56,621 nt of DNA from JAVKFY01 sp040223615 (GTDB taxonomy: Bacteria > Pseudomonadota > Alphaproteobacteria > GCA-2731375). Location: contig JAVKFY010000045.1 of the NCBI GenBank assembly GCA_040223615.1, positions 1 to 56,621 of the forward strand. Direction: 5' to 3'. Below, one piece after another: positions 28,881 to 37,184 of the stretch. Each line of letters begins with the position of its first letter. Position 1 is the stretch's first letter. The position numbers and the translations under genes were made by a program. The notes beneath the pieces were generated by a model. It was given only the letters and a program-made list of their open reading frames with translations. It made no database searches and was not told the origin of the DNA.

Positions 28881-30293
28881 ATGAGCGACGACCGCTACGA
28901 CGTGGTGATCATCGGTGGCGGGCCGGGCGGCTATGTCTGCGCCATCCGCTGCGCCCAGCTCGGCCTGAAGGTGGCTTGCGTGGAGAAGCGCGGCAGCCTC
29001 GGCGGAACCTGCCTGAATGTCGGCTGCATTCCGTCCAAGGCGCTGCTGGAAAGCTCGCACCTGTACGCCCAGGCCGGCCACGAACTGGAAGCGCACGGCG
29101 TCGGCGTGTCGGGCGTGAAGCTCGACCTGAAGGCGATGCTGGCGCGGAAAGACAAGGTCGTCGGCGACCTGACCAAGGGCATCGAGCACCTGTTCAAGAA
29201 GAACAAGGTGACATACGTGAAGGGCGCTGGGCGCATTGTCTCGGCGACCGAAGTCGAGGTCACGCCGGCCGAGGGCGACAAGCAGACCCTGGCGACCAAC
29301 GCCATCGTGGTCGCCACCGGTTCCGAGGTGACGCCGTTGCCGGGCATCGAGATCGACGAGAAGCAGATCGTGTCGTCGACCGGCGGGCTGGAGCTGAGCA
29401 AGGTGCCGAAGCACCTGGTGGTGGTCGGCGCCGGCTATATCGGCCTGGAACTCGGCTCGGTCTGGCGCCGGCTGGGCGCCGAGGTCACCGTGGTGGAGTT
29501 CCTCGACCGGGTCACGCCGGGCATGGACGGCGAGCTGTCGAAGCATCTGCAGCGGGCGCTGACCAAGCAGGGCATGAAATTCAAGCTGAAGACCAAGGTC
29601 ACGTCGGCGAAGGCGGCGAAGTCGGGCGTGACGCTCTCCGTCGAGCCGGCCGACGGCGGCGACGCGGAGACGCTGAAGGCCGACGCGGTGCTGGTCTCGA
29701 TCGGCCGTCGTCCGTACACCGAGGGGCTGGGTCTGGCCGAGGCCGGCGTCACCGTCGACAACCGCGGCTTCGTGCCGGTCGACGACCACTACAAGACGAA
29801 CGTCGATGGCATCTACGCCATCGGCGACCTGCTGCCCGAGAAGCCGATGCTGGCGCACAAGGCCGAGGAGGAGGGCGTCGCCGTCGCCGAGATCCTGGGC
29901 GGCAGCGTCGGCCACGTGAACTACGGCGCCATTCCCGGCGTGGTCTATACTTGGCCGGAGGCGGCGACCGTCGGTCAGTCGGAAGAGCAGCTCAAGGACG
30001 CCGGCGTCGAGTACAAGTCCGGCAAGTTCGCGTTCATGGCCAACAGCCGCGCGCGCGCCAACGGCGACGCGGAAGGCTTCGTGAAGATCCTGGCCGACGC
30101 CAAGACCGACCGCGTGCTCGGCGCCCATGTCATCGGCCCCGACGCCGGCACGTTGATCGCCGAACTGGTCCTGGCGGTGGAGTTCGGCGTGTCGTCGGAA
30201 GACATCGCGCGGACCAGCCACGCCCACCCGACGCTGAACGAAGCGGTGAAGGAAGCCGCGCTGGCCGTGGCGGGCCGGACGTTGAACGCGTGA
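28881..30293 (+). CDS. lpdA: Dihydrolipoyl dehydrogenase
   Basis: A 470-residue FAD disulfide oxidoreductase, E3 of the oxoglutarate dehydrogenase complex. FAD site GGGPGGYVCAIR; redox Cys pair in GGTCLNVGCIPSKALL; NAD site GAGYIGLELGSVW; YAIGDLL for FAD; and the C-terminal HAHPTLNEAVKEAAL supplying the active-site His-Glu pair of the partner subunit. It reoxidises the dihydrolipoyl group of SucB with NAD+. The start ATG is 9 bases after the sucB stop. As last gene of the TCA block it is followed by 335 bases of repeat-containing spacer. Confidence 0.97.
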   Translation: MSDDRYDVVIIGGGPGGYVCAIRCAQLGLKVACVEKRGSLGGTCLNVGCIPSKALLESSHLYAQAGHELEAHGVGVSGVKLDLKAMLARKDKVVGDLTKGIEHLFKKNKVTYVKGAGRIVSATEVEVTPAEGDKQTLATNAIVVATGSEVTPLPGIEIDEKQIVSSTGGLELSKVPKHLVVVGAGYIGLELGSVWRRLGAEVTVVEFLDRVTPGMDGELSKHLQRALTKQGMKFKLKTKVTSAKAAKSGVTLSVEPADGGDAETLKADAVLVSIGRRPYTEGLGLAEAGVTVDNRGFVPVDDHYKTNVDGIYAIGDLLPEKPMLAHKAEEEGVAVAEILGGSVGHVNYGAIPGVVYTWPEAATVGQSEEQLKDAGVEYKSGKFAFMANSRARANGDAEGFVKILADAKTDRVLGAHVIGPDAGTLIAELVLAVEFGVSSEDIARTSHAHPTLNEAVKEAALAVAGRTLNA

Positions 30294-30311
30294 CGTCATA
30301 CCCCGGTCAAG

Positions 30312-30517
30312 CCCACGGCTGTCCGGTTAAGCTCTGGCGGGTCCAACAACACGCGTCATGCCAGCGCAGGCTGGCATCCAGGCAACGTTGATATGGGCAC
30401 GCGGAGCCGCGGAGAACGCGGAGTTGCTCGGATCCACCGCGGAGGTGGGACAACGCAACCGTTTGATTTGCAAACGAACTTGACCGCCGTGCCGGACCTT
30501 AACCGGACACCCGTGGG
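30312..30517. repeat. Non-coding spacer with long inverted repeat and hairpin repeat copy 2
   Basis: The 335-base gap between lpdA and the substrate-binding protein gene holds no convincing gene. Two 20-base arms, 30312-30331 and 30498-30517, are inverted copies with one mismatch (CCCACGG-C/G-TGTCCGGTTAAG). Inside are the hairpin ATGCCAGC-GCAG-GCTGGCAT (30358-30377), which shares its loop with the copy at 13479, and 30379-30416, which matches the reverse complement of 13562-13598. The layout suggests a small non-autonomous repeat or decayed MITE-like unit. Confidence 0.6.
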
Positions 30518-30578
30518 TCAAGCCCGGGCATGACGTTGTCTTTTCAATCCGTCATGCTGGACTTTGGAGCACAACGAG

Positions 30579-30604
30579 AATGGCCGCCCCGGAGGGCGGC
30601 CATT
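30579..30604 (-). terminator. Terminator after the substrate-binding protein gene
   Basis: An 11-bp perfect stem (AATGGCCGCCC paired with GGGCGGCCATT) with a 4-base loop lies 25 bases beyond the stop of the minus-strand ABC binding-protein gene; the minus strand continues CTCGTTGTG, only weakly T-rich. It is placed to end that single-gene transcript and may also serve lpdA from the other side. Confidence 0.6.
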
Positions 30605-30628
30605 CATGTCCGGTTTTGTCCGGAACGG

Positions 30629-31654
30629 CTACATGCTCGGCGCCGGCATCTTCACGTCGCGGTCGATATACGCGTTGGTGAAGTGCTCGGTGATGTCGAA
30701 CTTGTTGTCGAGGTTGAAGTACGCCTCGATCAGCTTGTAGTCGGCGGCCATGCGGTCCGGGTCGAGATAGCCCAGGCCCTGCTCGCGGCTGATCGGGTGG
30801 TCCATCAGCTCCATGACCAGCTTCCAGTTGGCCATCGAGTCTTCTTTCTTCAGGCCGCTGTTGGCGGCCAGCAGGGCGTCGATGCACGGGTCGGGCGTCT
30901 TGACGCAGTCCTGGTAGGCCTGCTGCGTCACCTTCACGAAGGCGGCGACGGTGTCCGGGTTTTCCTTCAGGAAGTCGGCATTGACCACGACCGAGTTGCC
31001 GTAGGGGTTGATGCCGATGTCCTTGCCGGCGACGAAGCCCATGTCATCGCCGAACACGCGCTGGAAGATGAAGTGGATGTTGTAGAAGGACGTGGTGACG
31101 TCGATCGAGTCCGACTTCAGGGCGGAGATCTTGGCGTTCGGCTGCACGTTGACCCACTTCACCGAGTCCGGCTTCATGCCGACCGACTTGGCGAAGGCCG
31201 GCCACATCTGCCGCGCCGCGTCCCACGGCGGGTTGCCGATCTGCTTGCCGGCGAAGTCCTTCACCGAGGCGATGCCGGAGCTTTTCTTCCAGTAGAAGCC
31301 ATACGGGCTGTTGGCGTAGATGTTGAAAACCGCTACCAGCTCGGCGCCCTTGCCGACATTGACCAGGGCGGTGCCGAGGTCGGCGATGCCCATCTGGTTC
31401 TGGCCCAGGCCGACGCGCTGCGACGACATGGTCGAGCCCTTGCCCGGCTCGATGGTCAGGTTGATGCCGGCTTCCTCGTAGAGGCCGCGCGACTGCGCCC
31501 AGTAGATCGGCGCGTGGTCGCCGCCGGCGACCCAGTTGAGGATGAAACTGACGTCCTTGGCGCCATGCGCGGCGGCATGCGCGCCGCCGACGCCCAATGC
31601 CAACGTGCCGGCCAGACCCAGGCCCAAACGGCGCAACCAGCCTTTACCCATCAT
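30629..31654 (-). CDS. ABC transporter substrate-binding protein, NMT1/THI5-like
   Basis: A 341-residue periplasmic binding protein. The signal peptide ends near residue 27 (LGVGGAHA|AAHG). The mature protein begins VSFILNWVAGGDHAPIYWAQSRGLYEEAG, the pattern of NMT1/THI5/SsuA-like receptors for thiamine precursors, sulfonates, nitrate and various aromatic or heterocyclic compounds. Residues about 117-130 (NSPYGFYWKKSSGI) and 205-216 (GINPYGNSVVVN) are typical of the two lobes. The ligand is unknown. It diverges from tetR, and the matching permease and ATPase lie 3 kb away beyond enzyme genes, which suggests the enzymes use the imported compound. GGGAGG lies 5 bases before the ATG. Confidence 0.88.
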   Translation of the reverse strand: MMGKGWLRRLGLGLAGTLALGVGGAHAAAHGAKDVSFILNWVAGGDHAPIYWAQSRGLYEEAGINLTIEPGKGSTMSSQRVGLGQNQMGIADLGTALVNVGKGAELVAVFNIYANSPYGFYWKKSSGIASVKDFAGKQIGNPPWDAARQMWPAFAKSVGMKPDSVKWVNVQPNAKISALKSDSIDVTTSFYNIHFIFQRVFGDDMGFVAGKDIGINPYGNSVVVNADFLKENPDTVAAFVKVTQQAYQDCVKTPDPCIDALLAANSGLKKEDSMANWKLVMELMDHPISREQGLGYLDPDRMAADYKLIEAYFNLDNKFDITEHFTNAYIDRDVKMPAPSM

Positions 31655-31711
31655 TCGAACCTCCCTGTCGGCACCCGCGCTTGTCAGCAGCGCGGCACAT
31701 GCCGTAGTGTT

Positions 31712-31727
31712 GTAACCAACCGGTTAC
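31712..31727. promoter_or_regulatory. TetR-type operator between divergent SBP and tetR genes
   Basis: Inverted repeat GTAACC-AACC-GGTTAC (6-4-6) lies in the 89-base divergent spacer, 17 bases before the tetR start and 58 bases before the binding-protein start. This size and symmetry fit a TetR dimer site that would control both the importer receptor and the tetR-enzyme operon. Confidence 0.65.
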
Positions 31728-31743
31728 TACGGTACGGCGCGGC

Positions 31744-32421
31744 ATGGTGGCTGTCAACAAACTGAGCCCAGAGAAGATCGGCCCGGAGAAGGCGCGCAAG
31801 ACACCCGCGCGGCGCGATCCGAAAGGGGCGCGAACGCGAATCCTGGCGGCCGCGCGGGCCGAATTCGCGGCCAAGGGGCTGTCCGGTGCCCGGGTCGACG
31901 AGATCGCGCGCCGCGCCGGCACCAACAAGCGCATGCTGTACCACTATTTCGGCAACAAGCAGGAGCTGTTCCGGCTCACGCTGGAGGGCGCCTACGCGCA
32001 TATCCGATCCGCCGAGCGCGAGCTCAAGCTGGACGAACTGGCGCCGAACGACGCGATGCGGGTGCTGGTCGGGTTCACCTTCGACTACCTGGCTGAGAAC
32101 CCGCATTTCATCACCCTGCTGAACAGCGAGAACCTGCACAAGGCGCAGCACCTGGCCGGCTCGGAGCTCATCCGCGAGATGCACTCTGCGATGGTCGACA
32201 TGATCGGCGGCGTGCTGCGGCGCGGCGAGGCCGATGGCAGCTTCCGCGCCGGGGCCGACCCGGTGCAGCTGTTCATCTCGATGACCGGCGTCAGTTACTT
32301 CTATTTCTGCAACCGCTACACGCTGTCGAGCATCCTCGGCCGTGACCTGATGGCGCCGATGGCGATGCGCGAGCGGCGCCAGCACGGCATCGAAATGATC
32401 CTGGGGTACCTGAGACCATGA
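31744..32421 (+). CDS. TetR/AcrR family transcriptional regulator of the catabolic cluster
   Basis: A 225-residue repressor. After a basic, Lys/Pro-rich N-terminal extension (residues 1-28), the HTH reads GARVDEIARRAGTNKRMLYHYFGNKQELF (about 48-76). The C-terminal domain with FTFDYLAENPHFITLLNSENLHKA and a second ligand-pocket helix resembles the TetR_C family of catabolic regulators. Its stop overlaps the start of the DapA-like gene by four bases (ATGA), so repressor and pathway genes form one operon. The natural effector is probably the imported substrate or an intermediate. Confidence 0.88.
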   Translation: MVAVNKLSPEKIGPEKARKTPARRDPKGARTRILAAARAEFAAKGLSGARVDEIARRAGTNKRMLYHYFGNKQELFRLTLEGAYAHIRSAERELKLDELAPNDAMRVLVGFTFDYLAENPHFITLLNSENLHKAQHLAGSELIREMHSAMVDMIGGVLRRGEADGSFRAGADPVQLFISMTGVSYFYFCNRYTLSSILGRDLMAPMAMRERRQHGIEMILGYLRP

Positions 32422-33482
32422 GCCAATTGCACATGTCCGACCTGCCTGCCGACGTCCTGGCGCGCCTGCGCGAAGGGACGGTGATCCCGGCACATCCATT
32501 GGCGTTGACCGCGACTAGAGAGCTCGACGAGCGCAGGCAGCGGGCGCTGTCGCGCTACTACCTCGATGCCGGCGCCGGCGGGCTGGCGGTCGGCGTCCAC
32601 ACCACGCAATTCGAGATTCGCGAGGTCGGCCTGTACGAGCCGGTGCTGCGCATCGCTATGGAGGAGGCGACCGGCTGGACGAGCAAGCCGACGATGATGA
32701 TCGCCGGACTGGTCGGGCGCACCGACCAGGCGCTGCGCGAGGCCGACGTGGCGCTCGGGCTGGGCTATCACGGCGCGCTGCTCAGCCTTGCCGCGTTCAA
32801 GGGCGCCTCCGACGACGAGATGATCGAGCACTGCGCCGCCGTCGCCAAGAAGATCCCGCTGGTCGGCTTCTACCTGCAGACGGCGGTCGGCGGGCGGGTG
32901 CTGTCGGCCGACTTCTGGCGCCGGTTCTGCGGCATCGACAATGTCGCGGCGATCAAGATCGCGCCGTTCAACCGCTACAAGACGATCGACGTGGCGCGCG
33001 GGCTGGTCGCGGCCGGCGCCGAGGACCGGGTCACGCTGTATACCGGCAACGACGACCACATCATCGCCGACCTGCTGACCCCGTTCACGATGCGGCGTGG
33101 CGACGAAACGGTGACCGTGCGGATCAAGGGCGGCCTGCTCGGCCACTGGTCGGTGTGGACCCAAACGGCGGTGCGACAACTCGCGCGCTGCCACAAGGCG
33201 GCGGAAAAGGGGGTGATCGAGAGTGACCTGCTGGCGCTCGACGCCCAGGTCACCGATTCCAACGCGGCGGTGTTCGACGCCGCCAACGACTATGCCGGGG
33301 TGATCGCCGGCTGCCACGAGGTGCTGCGGCGCCAGGGCCTGCTCGACGGCATCTGGTGCCTGAACCCGGACGAGACGCTGGGACCGGGCCAGGCGGACGA
33401 ACTGGACCGCGTCTGCGCCGCCTATCCGCACCTGGTCGACGACGACTTCGTCAAGGCGAACCTGGAGCGCTGGCTGGCATGA
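32418..33482 (+). CDS. DapA-family (dihydrodipicolinate synthase-like) aldolase/lyase
   Basis: A 354-residue TIM-barrel protein, longer than DapA (about 295). VIPAHPLALTATRELDERRQRAL near 22-44 replaces the usual TP-F opening. Tyr152 in VGFYLQTAVGG and Lys180 in AAIKIAPFNRY sit where DHDPS-family enzymes keep their catalytic Tyr and Schiff-base Lys, so pyruvate- or keto-aldol chemistry is likely. TLYTGNDDHIIADLL follows as the barrel's later strand. The substrate is not assignable; the family includes enzymes for keto-sugar acids, sialate and hydroxy-proline derivatives. Coupled to tetR by a four-base overlap; phyH follows after 70 bases. Confidence 0.82.
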   Translation: MSQLHMSDLPADVLARLREGTVIPAHPLALTATRELDERRQRALSRYYLDAGAGGLAVGVHTTQFEIREVGLYEPVLRIAMEEATGWTSKPTMMIAGLVGRTDQALREADVALGLGYHGALLSLAAFKGASDDEMIEHCAAVAKKIPLVGFYLQTAVGGRVLSADFWRRFCGIDNVAAIKIAPFNRYKTIDVARGLVAAGAEDRVTLYTGNDDHIIADLLTPFTMRRGDETVTVRIKGGLLGHWSVWTQTAVRQLARCHKAAEKGVIESDLLALDAQVTDSNAAVFDAANDYAGVIAGCHEVLRRQGLLDGIWCLNPDETLGPGQADELDRVCAAYPHLVDDDFVKANLERWLA

Positions 33483-33552
33483 GCGCGCAACAGCCCGCTC
33501 ATGCCCTTGGGCCGGCCCTCGACGCATCGCGTCGAGCCGGTCGGGCGCGGCC

Positions 33553-34299
33553 ATGAGTCTCACCGAAGAGCAGCTCGCGCGCTACCGCGAATGCGGACAC
33601 CTCACGGTCGAGGGCGTGTTCGCGCCGGCGCGCATGGTCGCGGCGGCGGCCGACGCGGAGGCGTGGGGCAATGAATGGGTCGCCGGCCTGGATGACGCGC
33701 AGCGCGCCTGGTACCTGGAGCGTGGCGGCGAAGGCAGCGCGCGCGACCTGCGCAAGCTCGACCAGCCGGTGTTCGAGCGGCCGACCTTTCGCGCGCTGGC
33801 CGAGGACGACGGTCTGCTGGCCCTGGTCGAGGGTCTGATCGGGCCGGTCGGCGGCGTCGCCTTCTCGCAGATTTTCTTCAAGGCGCCGGAGATCGGCGGG
33901 CCGAAGCCGGCGCACCAGGACAATTTCTACTTCGGGCCGGACGACGACGACGGCATGGTCACCGCCTGGATCGCGCTGGACGACGCCACGGTCGAGAATG
34001 GCTGCATGTTCTACGGCGAGGGCAGCCAGCGCGGCGGCACGCTGCCGCATGTCGCGCCGGAGGGGCAGCCGTTCAACCTGATGCTCACCGAGGCACAGGT
34101 CGCCGGCCTCGACATGGCACCGGCGCCGGTGCCGCGCGGCGGCGTGTCGTTCCACCACGGCGATTGCGTGCACCGGTCGGCCGACAATCGGTCGCCGCAC
34201 TGGCGCCGGGCCTGCGCTGTGCACTATTACAACCGCTCAACGCGCCTGGTCCGCCCGGCGCTGACCTACGATTTCGACAAGTTCGTGCGATTCGGTTGA
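33553..34299 (+). CDS. Phytanoyl-CoA dioxygenase (PhyH) family protein
   Basis: A 248-residue Fe(II)/2-oxoglutarate-dependent dioxygenase. The facial triad is readable: His121 and Asp123 in AHQDNFYF and His207 in CVHRSADN, with a following Arg (RRACAVHYYN) to hold 2-oxoglutarate. Such enzymes hydroxylate unactivated carbons in diverse small molecules. Between a DapA-like aldolase and an ABC permease it could hydroxylate the imported substrate before dehydrogenation and aldol cleavage; this role is inferred. The upstream 70-base spacer has a perfect 8-bp hairpin (33518-33536). Confidence 0.88.
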   Translation: MSLTEEQLARYRECGHLTVEGVFAPARMVAAAADAEAWGNEWVAGLDDAQRAWYLERGGEGSARDLRKLDQPVFERPTFRALAEDDGLLALVEGLIGPVGGVAFSQIFFKAPEIGGPKPAHQDNFYFGPDDDDGMVTAWIALDDATVENGCMFYGEGSQRGGTLPHVAPEGQPFNLMLTEAQVAGLDMAPAPVPRGGVSFHHGDCVHRSADNRSPHWRRACAVHYYNRSTRLVRPALTYDFDKFVRFG

Positions 34300-34347
34300 A
34301 GGCTGCGCAGGCAAAGATGAGTTCGCGGGCCCTTTCCCCCAAACGTC

Positions 34348-34436
34348 ACCCCGGCCTTGAGCCGGGGTCCATGGTAACGCCTGTCCGGTCATCGACATCG
34401 ACCCCGGGCCTTGGCGCTGCGCGCTTCGCCCGGGGT
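34348..34436. repeat. Dispersed hairpin repeat copy 3 and a second GC hairpin
   Basis: The spacer between phyH and the permease holds ACCCCGGC-CTTGA-GCCGGGGT (34348-34368) in the GTCA...TCCA context shared with copies at 13479, 30358 and 53203. A second inverted repeat follows, ACCCCGGGC ... GCCCGGGGT (34401-34409 with 34428-34436), ending in a reversed GTGACG flank. The pair looks like two oppositely oriented copies of one element. They may lower expression of the downstream transporter genes within the operon. Confidence 0.65.
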
Positions 34437-34489
34437 GACGAACATCGTTGGGTGGCCGGCGTCGCCCTTCCTGCAACCGACGAGAGCTG

Positions 34490-35254
34490 ATGCGCGACGA
34501 CCGCCGTATCCTGGGCCGTATCGCCGTCGTCATCGGCGTGCATCTGGCCTTCTTCGCCGCCTGGCAGCTCTGGGTGATGCTGGGCGAGATTCCGCGCTAC
34601 GTGATGGCGACGCCGGCGGAGACCTTCGCGACGCTGTCCGGCAACTACGCCTGGATCGAGAACACTGCTGTTACCGCGGCGGCGATCTTCGGCGGCTTCT
34701 GGCTGGCGGTCGCGGTCGGCGTGGTGCTGGCGGTGTTGTTCTCCTGGTCGGACACGCTGCGCACACTGGTGATGCCGCTGCTGGTCAGCCTCAACATGGT
34801 GCCGAAGGTGGCGCTGGGGCCGATCTTCATCGTCTGGTTCTCGTTCGGCATCGTGCCGAATATCATCATCGCCTTCACCATCTGCTTCCTGCCGATCCTG
34901 ATCACCATGGCGCGCGGCCTGAACGAGATCGAGCCGGAGCTGCTCGACCTGGTGCGCGCGCACCGCGCCAGCCGCTGGCAGGTGTTCAGGAAGATCCAGC
35001 TACCCGGCTCGCTGCCGTACCTGTTCTCCGGCATGAAGGTGGCGGTGGTTCTGGCGGTGGCGGGTGCCATCGTCGGCGAGTTCATCGCCTCGTCGGCCGG
35101 GCTCGGCTACCTGATCCTGCAGGTGCAGGTGACCCAGGACATGGCCGGCATGTTCATGGCGGTGATCCTGATCACGCTGATCGGCGTGGCGCTGTACGGG
35201 CTAGTGCTGCTGCTCGAATGGCTGTTCGTGGTGCGCGACGCGCGGATGGCATGA
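34490..35254 (+). CDS. ABC transporter permease, BPD type 1
   Basis: A 254-residue inner-membrane permease with about six helices. The EAA loop is visible as EPELLDLVRAHRASRWQVFRKIQLPGSLPYLFSG, followed by GAIVGEFIASSAGLGYLI, the standard pattern of SsuC/TauC/ThiX-type permeases. It works with the NMT1-like receptor at 30629 and the ATPase immediately downstream. ATG 34490 was chosen over an in-frame codon at 34448 because the extra residues are Arg-rich and fall in the repeat-bearing spacer. The stop overlaps the ATPase start (ATGA). Confidence 0.88.
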   Translation: MRDDRRILGRIAVVIGVHLAFFAAWQLWVMLGEIPRYVMATPAETFATLSGNYAWIENTAVTAAAIFGGFWLAVAVGVVLAVLFSWSDTLRTLVMPLLVSLNMVPKVALGPIFIVWFSFGIVPNIIIAFTICFLPILITMARGLNEIEPELLDLVRAHRASRWQVFRKIQLPGSLPYLFSGMKVAVVLAVAGAIVGEFIASSAGLGYLILQVQVTQDMAGMFMAVILITLIGVALYGLVLLLEWLFVVRDARMA

Positions 35255-36018
35255 GTAGCGACGCGTTCATCCATCTGGCCGGCGTGCGTAAGACCTACCG
35301 CACGCGCGGGCAGGAGTTCCTCGCGGTCTCCGACGTCAGCTTCGACGTGGCCGCCGGCGAACTGGTCAGCCTGGTCGGGCCGTCGGGCTGCGGCAAGACC
35401 ACGGTGCTGAAGATCCTGGCCGGGTTGCACGATTTCGACGAGGGCACGGTGCGCATCGGCGGCGGGACGGAGTCGTTCGACGCCAGCCGCGACATCGGCA
35501 TGGTGTTCCAGCAGCCGGTCTTGTTGAAGTGGCGCCGGGTGCTGGAGAACGTGCTGCTGCCGGCGGAACTGCTCGGACTGCCGATGCGCGAGGCGCGTGA
35601 GCGCGGCCGGCACCTGCTCGACATGGTCGGACTGTCGGGCAACGAAGACAAATATCCCTACGAGCTCTCCGGCGGCATGCAGCAGCGTGCGGCGATCGCG
35701 CGCAGCCTGATCCACGATCCGAAGCTGATCCTGATGGACGAGCCATTCGGCGCGCTCGACGCGTTAACCCGCGAGCGCATGAACCTGGAGCTGCTGCGAA
35801 TCTGGCAGGAGAGCGGCAAGACCATCGTGTTCGTCACCCACGGCATCCAGGAGGCGGTTTTCCTGGGTAGCCGGGTCGTGGTGCTGACCGCCGGGCCGGC
35901 GCGCATGGCGGACAATTTCGAGGTCGACCTCGAACATCCAAGACATCTGGACGTGAAGACCACCAGCAAGTTCGGCGACTATACGCGGCGGATCTACCGC
36001 CTGCTCGGGATGGAGTGA
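35251..36018 (+). CDS. ABC transporter ATP-binding protein, SsuB/TauB-like
   Basis: A 255-residue ATPase with Walker A GPSGCGKTT, Q-loop VFQQPVLLKWRRV, signature LSGGMQQRAAIARSL, Walker B LILMDEPFGALD and the H-loop FVTHGIQEAVF. These are typical of nitrate/sulfonate/taurine/thiamine-precursor importers. ATG 35251 overlaps the permease stop and begins the family-like N-terminus; the same frame is open far upstream but that part is antiparallel in logic to the permease and not real. It ends 7 bases before the Gfo/Idh/MocA gene. Confidence 0.9.
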   Translation: MSSDAFIHLAGVRKTYRTRGQEFLAVSDVSFDVAAGELVSLVGPSGCGKTTVLKILAGLHDFDEGTVRIGGGTESFDASRDIGMVFQQPVLLKWRRVLENVLLPAELLGLPMREARERGRHLLDMVGLSGNEDKYPYELSGGMQQRAAIARSLIHDPKLILMDEPFGALDALTRERMNLELLRIWQESGKTIVFVTHGIQEAVFLGSRVVVLTAGPARMADNFEVDLEHPRHLDVKTTSKFGDYTRRIYRLLGME

Positions 36019-36025
36019 AACGACA

Positions 36026-37180
36026 ATGGCGCAACATCGCCTCGGCGTGATCATGCACGGCGTGACCGGCCGCATGGGCACCAACCAGCACCTGATCCGC
36101 TCGATCCTGGCGATCCAGCAGCAGGGCGGCGTGGCACTGGCCAATGGCGACCGGGTGATGCCGGACCCGATCCTGGTCGGCCGCAACGCCACCAAGACCG
36201 GCGCCCTGGCGCGCCGGCACGGCATCGAGCGCTGGACCACCGACCTGAAATCGGCGCTGGACAATCCCGAGGACAGGCTGTTCTTCGACGCCGGCACGAC
36301 GCAGATGCGCGCCGAATTGCTGCGCCAGGCGATCGCCAAGGGCAAGGACATCTACTGCGAGAAGCCGGTCGCCGACAGCCTGGCCGACGCGCTCGACGTG
36401 GCGCGGCTGGCCGACAAGGCCGGCATCAAGCACGGCGTGGTGCAGGACAAGATCTTCCTGCCCGGCCTGCTGAAGCTGCGGCGGTTGCGCGACGCCGGCT
36501 TCTTCGGCCGCATCCTGTCGGTGCGCGGCGAGTTCGGCTACTGGGTGTTCGAGGGCGACTGGATGCCCTCGCAACGGCCGTCGTGGAACTACAAGAAGGG
36601 CGAGGGCGGCGGCATCATCCTCGACATGCTGGCGCACTGGCGCTACGTGCTCGACCACACCATCGCGCCGGTCAAGGCGGTGAGCTGCATCGGCGCGGTG
36701 CACATCCCGGAGCGCTGGGACGAAAACGACCAGCCCTACGATGCCGATGCCGACGATGCCGCCTACGCCACCTTCCAGCTCGAGGGTGGGGCGCTGGCGC
36801 AGATCAACTCGTCATGGGCGACCCGCGTCTATCGCGACGACCTGGTCACCTTCCAGGTCGACGGCACCCACGGCTCGGCGGTCTGCGGCCTGCACAGGTG
36901 CATGGCGCAAGGGCGCGTCGGGACGCCGAAACCGGTCTGGAACCCGGACGAGCCGCGCGCTACCGACTTCCGCGGCCAGTGGTACGAGGTGCCTGACAAC
37001 CAGGACTTCGACAACGGCTTCAAGGCGCAGTGGGAGGCGTTCATCCGCCACCTGCACGGCGAGAACGACGCCTGGTCGCACACCCTGCTGGAAGGCGCCA
37101 AGGGCGTGCAACTCGCCGAAGCCGGCCTGAAGAGCTGGAACGAACGCCGCTGGATCGACCTGGAAGAGCTGAAGGTTTGA
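36026..37180 (+). CDS. Gfo/Idh/MocA family oxidoreductase
   Basis: A 384-residue NAD(P)-dependent dehydrogenase. The N-terminal Rossmann domain begins GVIMHGVTGRMG, and the conserved CEKPVADS (Glu-Lys-Pro motif) follows near residue 112. The C-terminal alpha/beta domain carries GGGIILDMLAHWRYVLDH, with the substrate-site Asp and His. Family members oxidise sugars, inositols and related alcohols to ketones. It has a clean 7-base and 4-base spacing to its neighbours, placing it in the transporter operon, where it may act before the DUF993 and isomerase-like proteins. Confidence 0.9.
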   Translation: MAQHRLGVIMHGVTGRMGTNQHLIRSILAIQQQGGVALANGDRVMPDPILVGRNATKTGALARRHGIERWTTDLKSALDNPEDRLFFDAGTTQMRAELLRQAIAKGKDIYCEKPVADSLADALDVARLADKAGIKHGVVQDKIFLPGLLKLRRLRDAGFFGRILSVRGEFGYWVFEGDWMPSQRPSWNYKKGEGGGIILDMLAHWRYVLDHTIAPVKAVSCIGAVHIPERWDENDQPYDADADDAAYATFQLEGGALAQINSSWATRVYRDDLVTFQVDGTHGSAVCGLHRCMAQGRVGTPKPVWNPDEPRATDFRGQWYEVPDNQDFDNGFKAQWEAFIRHLHGENDAWSHTLLEGAKGVQLAEAGLKSWNERRWIDLEELKV

Positions 37181-37184
37181 GACG

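Noticed and set aside
27408..30299. 963-residue open frame on the minus strand opposite sucB and lpdA
   Set aside because: It lies antisense to two canonical genes and its translation is rich in His, Arg, Gln and Val without domains, as expected for the complementary frame of GC-rich coding DNA.
34411..35250. Upstream extension of the ABC ATPase frame
   Set aside because: The region is covered by the permease, which has clear membrane helices and an EAA loop; the extension is Arg/Gly-rich shadow sequence.
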